8,225 bases of DNA from NCBI GenBank assembly GCA_024692925.1, contig JAILLX010000076.1, forward strand, positions 1 to 8,225. The letters are read 5' to 3'. How positions within the stretch are numbered: the stretch's first letter is position 1; the number at the start of each line of letters is the position of its first letter. The notes below the pieces were generated by a model. It was not told the DNA's origin, did no database searches, and worked only from the letters and a program-made list of their open reading frames with translations. Source of the DNA: a bacterium (GTDB lineage: Bacteria > Pseudomonadota > Alphaproteobacteria > Rs-D84 > CACZYB01). Shown here piece by piece: positions 1-4,955 of this stretch. Made by a program: the position numbers and the translations under genes.

Positions 1-181
1 ATTTTTCTTTTACATACTTTTAAGGTATTATCACGATATACAGGAAATATTTATTGTAATAATAGTATTTTTGATTTGCCGATTTTTTAAAACAAAAAAT
101 CGGCAAATCAAAAATACTATTATTACAATAAATATTTCCTGTATATCGTGATAATACCTTAAAAGTATGTAAAAGAAAAAT
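1..181. repeat. Perfect terminal inverted repeat (fold-back) at the left edge
   Basis: Bases 1-88 are the exact reverse complement of 94-181, leaving a 5-nt loop (AAAAC, 89-93). I checked the pairing base by base (position i pairs with 182-i) and found no mismatch, and the left arm runs right to the window edge. The right arm (94-181) is coding sequence of atpR; the left arm repeats it in opposite orientation, so the reading frame of atpR turns back on itself. Natural operons do not continue this way, and the missing ATPase genes (atpB, atpE, atpF, atpA, atpG) should lie here. The likeliest reading is an inverted chimera from amplification or assembly; a covalently closed hairpin end is the alternative. 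The existence of the repeat is certain, its cause is not. Confidence 0.97.
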
Positions 182-342
182 ATGCTTAATAATATTCTTG
201 CAAGGAAAGAAAAGTATATAAAGTTAAATGATTTTTCCTTTGATAAAACTTTATCCAAACTAAATCTTAAAAATTTGAAATATACAAGTGCAAAAAGTGC
301 AGTTGCAAAGATTAAAATCAAATAATGAAGTATGACTGCCAT
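31..342 (-). CDS. atpR: AtpR, small membrane protein of the N-type ATPase (3' end replaced by fold-back)
   Basis: AtpR is a short three-helix membrane protein found only in N-ATPase operons, where it is proposed to help assemble the c-ring through arginines that face the ion-binding carboxylates. The translation shows three hydrophobic segments at about residues 3-22, 45-62 and 68-85, with intramembrane arginines R49 and R81, matching that family pattern. The ATG overlaps the atpQ stop by one base (TAATG), and AGGAGG lies 10 nt upstream (353-358). Position directly after atpQ agrees with the atpDCQR order. Only codons up to about residue 83 (bases 94-342) come from unduplicated sequence. The last ~18 residues, with the stop at 31-33, are read from the inverted copy and should not be trusted. 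The native C-terminus is therefore missing, although the family is about this long. Identity rests on hydropathy, arginines and context, since the sequence itself is poorly conserved. Confidence 0.75.
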   Translation of the reverse strand: MAVILHYLILIFATALFALVYFKFLRFSLDKVLSKEKSFNFIYFSFLARILLSIFFFYILLRYYHDIQEIFIVIIVFLICRFFVLKNRQIKNTIITINISCIS

Positions 343-683
343 TATTTCATATCCTCCTTATCAAGCCTTAATTTTTCACTTTTTATCCAACGATAGGAAT
401 TATATGCTCCTATAATAAATCCTATAATTATACAATTTAATGCCCATGCAATATGAGTGTTCGGATAGTTTTTATCAAGCCATAATCCCATATATGCCAT
501 TGCGACAAGGGGGATGCCGATTTCCCAACCGACAAGTCCAAAAAGGTAAATTGCTCTGAATGCATAAGATTTTTTATTAACTGCCAAAAAATGTCGATTG
601 ATTTTTTTTGAAACAGTTTCGATCATCTTTTTATCAGATTTTAAATTTTCTTTTTTCTTTATTTCGCCTTTTTTTATTTCCAT
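342..683 (-). CDS. atpQ: AtpQ, AtpI-like membrane subunit of the N-type ATPase
   Basis: AtpQ is the N-ATPase relative of AtpI (ATPase gene 1 family), a two-helix inner-membrane protein thought to help c-ring assembly or Mg2+ supply. After a lysine-rich cytoplasmic N-terminus, the protein has two transmembrane helices. The first carries the family motif GWEIGIP followed by GLWLDKNYP; the second is AWALNCIIIGFIIGAYNSY, ending in a basic, cytoplasmic tail. The start chosen is the ATG at 681-683, giving 113 residues. An in-frame TTG at 705-707 would add eight residues, but it lies inside atpC, while GAGGT at 691-695 is ideally spaced for the ATG. The gene starts 10 nt after the atpC stop and overlaps atpR by one base, so the genes are probably translationally coupled. 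Presence of atpQ between atpC and atpR is the main reason for calling the operon N-type. Confidence 0.85.
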   Translation of the reverse strand: MEIKKGEIKKKENLKSDKKMIETVSKKINRHFLAVNKKSYAFRAIYLFGLVGWEIGIPLVAMAYMGLWLDKNYPNTHIAWALNCIIIGFIIGAYNSYRWIKSEKLRLDKEDMK

Positions 684-690
684 AATTCTT

Positions 691-695
691 ACCTC
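691..695 (-). promoter_or_regulatory. Ribosome binding site fixing the atpQ start
   Basis: Read on the minus strand, GAGGT lies 7 nt before the ATG at 683 and overlaps the TGA stop of atpC. This favours the ATG over the upstream in-frame TTG at 707 and suggests that ribosomes finishing atpC restart on atpQ. Confidence 0.7.
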
Positions 696-1083
696 AATTA
701 TTGCCAAGGTCTTGTATCAATTTTGCAATGTTCCCTTCTAATGATGCAAGTGCAGTTCTTGTTTGTTTATCTTCTTCTTCCATTTCCTTAAAACTTATTT
801 CCATTTGTTGTTTAAGGCTTTTAAGGTCGTTTCCTTTTATCGCATGCCTTATTGAAAATTCGACATTTTCACCATATTTAACAAGTATTCCACCATCAAC
901 AGCAAAAAATTCAGTTTTATTTTCCGTTTCAAAAGAAAATATTGATGTAGTAATAGAAGAAACATAATCAGCATGATTTGGTAAAATAACAAAATTACCT
1001 TCTAATCCTTCGGCACGAATTTTGGATACATCTTTTATATAAAAGATTTCCAACGGAGTTATGATTTTAAGGTTCATAAGCAT
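694..1083 (-). CDS. atpC: F1 epsilon subunit of the N-type ATPase
   Basis: This is the epsilon subunit, part of the central stalk of F1, linking gamma to the c-ring and tuning ATP hydrolysis. The N-terminal beta-sandwich (about residues 1-85) shows the family signatures: ITPLEIFY at the start, GNFVILPNHADYV (29-41) in place of the usual FGILPGHAD, and AVDGGILVKYG (61-71). A charged helical region follows (about 88-127), rich in Glu and Lys. Length (129 residues) is normal. Start: ATG at 1083 with AGGAAG about 8 nt upstream; a second ATG two codons later (1077) is equally plausible. The gap to atpD is only 3 nt. Position directly after atpD and before atpQ, at the front of the operon, is the N-ATPase order; ordinary F-ATPase operons end with atpD-atpC. 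Confidence 0.9.
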   Translation of the reverse strand: MLMNLKIITPLEIFYIKDVSKIRAEGLEGNFVILPNHADYVSSITTSIFSFETENKTEFFAVDGGILVKYGENVEFSIRHAIKGNDLKSLKQQMEISFKEMEEEDKQTRTALASLEGNIAKLIQDLGNN

Positions 1084-1086
1084 ATA

Positions 1087-2502
1087 TTATTCTTCCTTTT
1101 TACTAATTTTTGCTTCGGATATATCACCAATCATATAAAAAGCATTTGGATTTACATCTAAATATTTTCCGGATAAAATTTCTTCACATCCAAATATTGT
1201 TTGTTCTAAATCAACAAGTTTTCCCTCCATTCCGGTAAAATGTTTTGTTGTTGCAAATGGTTGAGTTAAAAATCTTTCTAATTGTCTTGCTTTTACAACA
1301 GTAGCCTGATCTTCATCTGAAAGTTCATCATAACCAAGCATTGCAATAATATCTTTTAAATCTTCGTATTGGGCCATAGTCATTTTTACTTGTTTTGCAA
1401 CATTGTAATGATGTTCTCCTACTATATCAGCTGACAACATTTTTGATGACGAAGCCAAAGGATCAACTGCGGGGTAAAGTCCCTGAGATGCCATTTTTCG
1501 TGAAAGCACAACTGTTGCTGATAAATGAGCAAAAGTTTCTGCTGCTGATGGATCGGTGAAATCATCAGCCGGTACATATACGGCCTGAATCGAAGTTATA
1601 GATGCCGATGGCGTAGATGCAATTCTTTCCTGTAATGTAGCCAAATCTTGACCCAGTGATGATTGATAACCCACCCTTGATGGTATTCGTCCCATAAGTC
1701 CAGCCACTTCGGAACCTGCCTGAACAAATCGGAAAATATTATCTATCATAAGAAGTACATCTTGTTTTAAATCATCACGAAAATATTCGGCAATGGTGAG
1801 TGCAGCTTGTGCAACACGAAAACGAACACCGGATGGTTCATTCATTTGTCCGAAAATCATAGTAGTTTTATCAAGAACGCCGGCATCCTTCATTTCAGTG
1901 TAAAGTTCTTCTCCTTCACGGCTTCTTTCTCCAACGCCACAGAACAAAGAAACACCATCATATTTTCCAAACATATTGTTTATCATTTCGGTGATAAGGA
2001 CGGTTTTACCACATCCTGCACCACCAAAAAGTCCAGCTTTACCACCACGTTCAAGTGGAGTTAATAAATCAATCGCCTTAATTCCTGTTTGAAAAATTTC
2101 AGATTTAACACTTCTTTCCATAAGTGGAATAGGGTCATTGTGAATACTTCGCCAATCGGATATATTTTCCAAATCTCCGGCATTATCTATTGGTTTACCC
2201 ATAACATTTATCATACGACCAAGCACGCCACGCCCAACTGGAATAGTAAGTGGTTTTCCAGTATCTAAAACTTCATCTCCCCGAGCAAGCCCCTGAGTCG
2301 AAGTAATTGCGACACCTCTTATATGATGAGCATCAATATGGTCCTCCACTTCTATAACTATTTCTTTTTTATTAGGTGTTTTTTTATTTATTTCACAAAC
2401 AAGTTTAGAATAAATTGATGGAAGTTTATTTTCAAAATATGCGACAACGACACTTCCTTCTACTTCTGTTATTGTACCATAATTGATGTTTTCTTTCTTC
2501 AT
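1087..2502 (-). CDS. atpD: F1 beta (catalytic) subunit of the N-type ATPase
   Basis: This is the catalytic nucleotide-binding subunit of the F1 head; three copies alternate with alpha and couple ATP turnover to ion movement through Fo. Visible domains: N-terminal beta-barrel (about 1-80); nucleotide domain with Walker A GGAGCGKT (160-167; Lys166 and Thr167 bind phosphate/Mg); catalytic Glu192 in GVGERSREG; Walker B LLMID with Asp254; and PSRVGYQ (275-280), whose Arg276 replaces the Ala usual in F-type beta. The C-terminal helical domain carries DELSDED (392-398), the beta lever motif that contacts gamma. The 471-residue length is complete. Walker A has Cys164 where Val is typical. It is the first gene of the operon, with a strong promoter close upstream and the purine-rich AGGAAAGGGA before the ATG. 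All catalytic residues are present, so the subunit looks functional, although alpha, gamma and the Fo ring lie outside the window. Confidence 0.97.
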   Translation of the reverse strand: MKKENINYGTITEVEGSVVVAYFENKLPSIYSKLVCEINKKTPNKKEIVIEVEDHIDAHHIRGVAITSTQGLARGDEVLDTGKPLTIPVGRGVLGRMINVMGKPIDNAGDLENISDWRSIHNDPIPLMERSVKSEIFQTGIKAIDLLTPLERGGKAGLFGGAGCGKTVLITEMINNMFGKYDGVSLFCGVGERSREGEELYTEMKDAGVLDKTTMIFGQMNEPSGVRFRVAQAALTIAEYFRDDLKQDVLLMIDNIFRFVQAGSEVAGLMGRIPSRVGYQSSLGQDLATLQERIASTPSASITSIQAVYVPADDFTDPSAAETFAHLSATVVLSRKMASQGLYPAVDPLASSSKMLSADIVGEHHYNVAKQVKMTMAQYEDLKDIIAMLGYDELSDEDQATVVKARQLERFLTQPFATTKHFTGMEGKLVDLEQTIFGCEEILSGKYLDVNPNAFYMIGDISEAKISKKEE

Positions 2503-2526
2503 TTTTTCCCTTTCCTCATACCAACA

Positions 2527-2555
2527 AATATAAGATAAATGAAAAATCTAGTCAA
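2527..2555 (-). promoter_or_regulatory. Sigma70-type promoter of the atpDCQR operon
   Basis: On the minus strand, a -35 box TTGACT (2550-2555, five of six consensus bases) is separated by exactly 17 nt from a -10 box TATATT (2527-2532, five of six). Transcription should start near 2520, giving a leader of about 18 nt before the atpD ATG at 2502, just enough for the ribosome binding site. No operator or riboswitch fits in such a short leader, so basal, housekeeping-type expression is inferred. Confidence 0.7.
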
Positions 2556-2626
2556 GAGCTATAATCCGCTGGAAATTTTTATTTGTCTAAGAGTTTCTAA
2601 TTTATAATTGAATGTGTTATATTTAC

Positions 2627-2655
2627 TTGCAATTTAAAAGTTAAGATATTATTAT
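2627..2655 (+). promoter_or_regulatory. Candidate promoter of the dot operon
   Basis: TTGCAA (2627-2632, four of six -35 bases) stands 17 nt from TATTAT (2650-2655, five of six -10 bases), predicting a start near 2662 and a leader of about 29 nt to the dotI TTG. The region is so AT-rich that chance matches are common, so this is only the best of several candidates in the 188-bp divergent gap. It does not overlap the atpD promoter. Confidence 0.35.
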
Positions 2656-2678
2656 TTAAAGCTGTAAGAGGGAAAAAT

Positions 2679-2683
2679 AGGAG
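2679..2683 (+). promoter_or_regulatory. Ribosome binding site supporting the TTG start of dotI
   Basis: AGGAG is placed 7 nt before the TTG at 2691. No in-frame ATG or GTG lies at a usable distance upstream, and starting at a later ATG would remove the transmembrane anchor, so TTG is the most likely initiator. Confidence 0.65.
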
Positions 2684-2690
2684 AATTCCA

Positions 2691-3338
2691 TTGAGAGAAA
2701 TTGATGAACAAAGATATTTGTGGTTATTCCGAATTTTTGGGATATTTTTGGTTATAAGCATATTTTTGAATATTGTGCTTTTGGTCGCATTTTCAAAAAT
2801 TTCACCAGAGCCCAAACGTGAACTTTTTTTCGTATCAAGTCAAAATGGAAATGTCGAAAATGTTTATATTACCAAAACTAATAATCAATCATTTGATATT
2901 TCACAGGACAGTGTTGGTTATGAAATTGCAAAAAGTTATATTTCAGAATACATTGTTGAAAGGGAAAGTTTATATTCTGACAGAGTAAAAATGTCCGAAC
3001 TTTTTGGTTTAAATGGAAATTTATACTTTTTATCTTCAAAATCTGTGTATGAAAAATTTATATCAAGTGAGGAGTACAGAACTGCCCTTATAAATAAAAA
3101 CAAAGAAGTCAAAGTTGTAAATATTGAAAAATTAGATTATCAACCAAAATCAAATAAATGGATTGCTGAAATATCCATTAAAACGACAAATATTTTGGGT
3201 GTAAATCCTGAAATTACAACGAAAATTATTTCAATAACTTGCGATTTTACGACAAAGCCAGTTGTAAAAAATGCAAAAAATATGTGGATAAATCCTTTGG
3301 GTTTTGAAATTACAAGTTATGAATATGTTAAAAATTAA
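2691..3338 (+). CDS. dotI: DotI/IcmL-like inner-membrane core protein of a type IVB secretion system
   Basis: DotI/IcmL (TraM in IncI plasmids) is a VirB8-like bitopic protein of the inner-membrane part of type IVB secretion channels. The sequence shows a short cytoplasmic N-terminus with YLWLFRIF, one transmembrane helix (about 13-34) and a periplasmic domain of about 175 residues. That domain contains the VirB8-type helix with SYISEYIVERESLYSD (82-97), LSSKSVYEKF (114-123), a strand with KWIAEI (156-161), and the conserved closing motif NPLGFEITSYEYV (201-213). At 215 residues it is of normal length. It is the first gene of the plus-strand block, and DotH and DotG follow in the same order as icmL-icmK-icmE of Legionella. 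TTG initiation may keep expression low. The family assignment is firm at the VirB8/DotI level; whether the machine secretes effectors or transfers DNA cannot be told here. Confidence 0.85.
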   Translation: MREIDEQRYLWLFRIFGIFLVISIFLNIVLLVAFSKISPEPKRELFFVSSQNGNVENVYITKTNNQSFDISQDSVGYEIAKSYISEYIVERESLYSDRVKMSELFGLNGNLYFLSSKSVYEKFISSEEYRTALINKNKEVKVVNIEKLDYQPKSNKWIAEISIKTTNILGVNPEITTKIISITCDFTTKPVVKNAKNMWINPLGFEITSYEYVKN

Positions 3339-3405
3339 AAAAAAGACTTGTAATATCAAATAAAAAAAGGGTAAATTATAGGAAAGAGAACTAGGAAATA
3401 TTAAA

Positions 3406-4941
3406 ATGAAAAAAATTCTGACTACTTTTATCTTATTATTAAGTTTATTTACTAAACCTGTCTTTTCACAGGAGGTGCCTACTGCCGCTGGGTTTGGAAC
3501 TCAAAGTGCTTGGGATAATCCTATGCAAAATATGGGTGAAAATCAAACAAAACCTGGTTATCAAAAAATACAATGGGAACCTGGTTCTGTTATGCCAATT
3601 AAACTTCGTGATGGTATGTTGACTGTTATTAATTTTCCAGAATGGGAAACAATAAAGGATGCCTATGTCGGAGATAAGGATTTCTTTGACGGTCGTCCTG
3701 TTGAAAAAAATGTGTTTATGATTTCTCCTGTTGATGGAAGGGCTATGGCTGATACTAATTTATTTATTTTCGGAAACAGTGGAAATAAATATGTTTTCTA
3801 TCTTAAATCAGAACCTCTTAACACTGAAAAAATTACATCATCAGTAATTGATATTGCTGTTCCTTATAAATATAGGAAGGGAAGTTCTTCTGCTTCATCT
3901 TCTTCTGGAAATAATTTTTCATCGATGAAGTCCATTATGGGTGGTCAAAGTTATAAAGAAACTGGTGATAATGATTGGGAAGGTGAAGATTTTGGTTGGA
4001 TAAAAAGTATCAATGTTGACCCAACTGATTTCCGTTTTGATTTGGATGTTTTTGTTCCAAATCCTGATGATTATATCATCGCACCTGAACGTGTATGGCG
4101 TGATAATGTATTCACATATATTGATTTTGGTGAAAAGGCATTGAATATGAATCAAAGACCGGTTGTATCCCTTCTTGTCGAAGGTGGTGAATCTCCTGTT
4201 GGTTTCAGAACCGAAGGTCCACAAAGCCGTCTTTTAGTAGTAGAAGCAATTGGTGATTTAGTATTAAGAAACGGTGGTCGTCTTGTATGTATAAAACTTC
4301 GTTCAAAACCATACTTGCTTTCAAATCCACCTGCACCACAAAACTTGCTTGCTGTATCAGGCTCAACTGGAAGTGAAGCAATTGGTGGTGTTGATTATCT
4401 CTCTTCTGGTGTAGAAGCTGTAAATTATGGTGCTGGTGCATATGGTGCTTATGGTATGCAAGGTGGATATCAAGGTTATCAAGATATGTCTATGGGTGCC
4501 TATGCTTATCCACAACAAATGGTTGGATATCCAATGGGTATGCAAGGTTTAAGTTCTTATTCAGATAGTGAAAACCAAGCAATTTATAATTCAATGGTTT
4601 CAAAAAGTAAGACAAATGCATCTGTGCTACCAAACCACTATGTTCCTCTTGTAAAACAAAGCAACCAAAATGTAAGTGTTGAAATTTTCAAGGGTAAATC
4701 AGTTGTTGAACTTGAACAAAAATGGCTTGAATTAAGTGAAAAACTTCCATGGCTTGATGAATACACACCATTCTATTCTGTTGAAACATCTGGTGTTGAT
4801 GAAATTGGTCAACAAAGATATTATGGTGGCGAACTTTACAGATTAAGAATTGGTCCATTTGGAAAGATAGAAGTTGCTGATGAAATATGTCAAAAACTTT
4901 CACTTCAAAATGTTCCATGTAGTGTTGTAAGGGCTCAATAA
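3406..4941 (+). CDS. dotH: DotH/IcmK-like outer-membrane core protein (VirB9-type) with a C-terminal SPOR domain
   Basis: DotH/IcmK forms part of the outer-membrane ring of type IVB machines. A Sec signal peptide covers residues 1-21 (basic MKK, hydrophobic core, cleavage near VFS/Q). A first beta domain (about 60-152) includes TNLFIFGNSGNKYVFYLK (117-134), followed by a Ser-rich linker (159-173). A VirB9-like C-terminal fold (about 205-300) shows RVWRDNVFTYIDFG (229-242) and RLLVVEAIGDLVLRNGGRLVCIKL (split over 275-298). A Gly/Tyr/Met/Gln-rich linker (about 340-385) then leads to a domain with WLELSEKLPWL (440-450) and YRLRIGPFGKIEVADEICQK (478-497), ending PCSVVR, which reads as a SPOR peptidoglycan-binding domain. 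The 511-residue length exceeds Legionella IcmK because of these additions. AGGAAA lies about 9 nt before the ATG. The 67-bp gap after dotI holds only a weak promoter-like pair (TTGTAA/TAAATT). Confidence 0.85.
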   Translation: MKKILTTFILLLSLFTKPVFSQEVPTAAGFGTQSAWDNPMQNMGENQTKPGYQKIQWEPGSVMPIKLRDGMLTVINFPEWETIKDAYVGDKDFFDGRPVEKNVFMISPVDGRAMADTNLFIFGNSGNKYVFYLKSEPLNTEKITSSVIDIAVPYKYRKGSSSASSSSGNNFSSMKSIMGGQSYKETGDNDWEGEDFGWIKSINVDPTDFRFDLDVFVPNPDDYIIAPERVWRDNVFTYIDFGEKALNMNQRPVVSLLVEGGESPVGFRTEGPQSRLLVVEAIGDLVLRNGGRLVCIKLRSKPYLLSNPPAPQNLLAVSGSTGSEAIGGVDYLSSGVEAVNYGAGAYGAYGMQGGYQGYQDMSMGAYAYPQQMVGYPMGMQGLSSYSDSENQAIYNSMVSKSKTNASVLPNHYVPLVKQSNQNVSVEIFKGKSVVELEQKWLELSEKLPWLDEYTPFYSVETSGVDEIGQQRYYGGELYRLRIGPFGKIEVADEICQKLSLQNVPCSVVRAQ

Positions 4942-4942
4942 A

Positions 4943-4949
4943 AAGGTGG
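4943..4949 (+). promoter_or_regulatory. Ribosome binding site fixing the dotG start
   Basis: AAGGTGG, just after the dotH stop (4939-4941), lies 6 nt before the ATG at 4956. A TTG at 4950 in the same frame would touch this site directly, so the ATG is preferred and the protein is two residues shorter than the longest open frame. Confidence 0.65.
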
Positions 4950-4955
4950 TTGTTG

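Noticed and set aside
31..93. Last ~18 residues of the apparent AtpR frame
   Set aside because: They are read from the inverted copy of the gene itself, so they are not the native C-terminus.
701..967. 88-codon frame on the plus strand opposite atpC
   Set aside because: It lies wholly antisense to a well-supported epsilon subunit, with no recognisable domain; a shadow frame.
1807..2064. 85-codon frame on the plus strand inside atpD
   Set aside because: It is antisense to the conserved nucleotide-binding region of beta; composition is that of a shadow frame.
2560..2565. Second TATAAT in the divergent gap
   Set aside because: No -35 box at a suitable distance on the plus strand, and it sits just upstream of the -35 of the well-supported atpD promoter on the other strand.
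2603..2608. TATAAT as the dotI -10 box
   Set aside because: The hexamer is perfect, but the nearest -35-like sequence (TTGTCT, 2583-2588) is only 14 nt away; the pair at 2627-2655 has better spacing. It cannot be excluded as an extended or factor-dependent promoter.
2597..2815. 72-codon frame on the minus strand over the divergent gap and start of dotI
   Set aside because: It overlaps the dotI anchor sequence and the intergenic promoters, with no protein-like features or good ribosome binding site seen.
3339..3405. Terminator or new promoter between dotI and dotH
   Set aside because: A-rich run without GC stem or T-run, and only weak promoter-like boxes (TTGTAA, TAAATT); the genes are treated as one operon.
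4205..4545. His/Leu-rich and Thr/Ile-rich minus-strand frames within dotH
   Set aside because: These are mirror frames of the low-complexity Gly/Tyr/Gln-rich dotH sequence, not genes.
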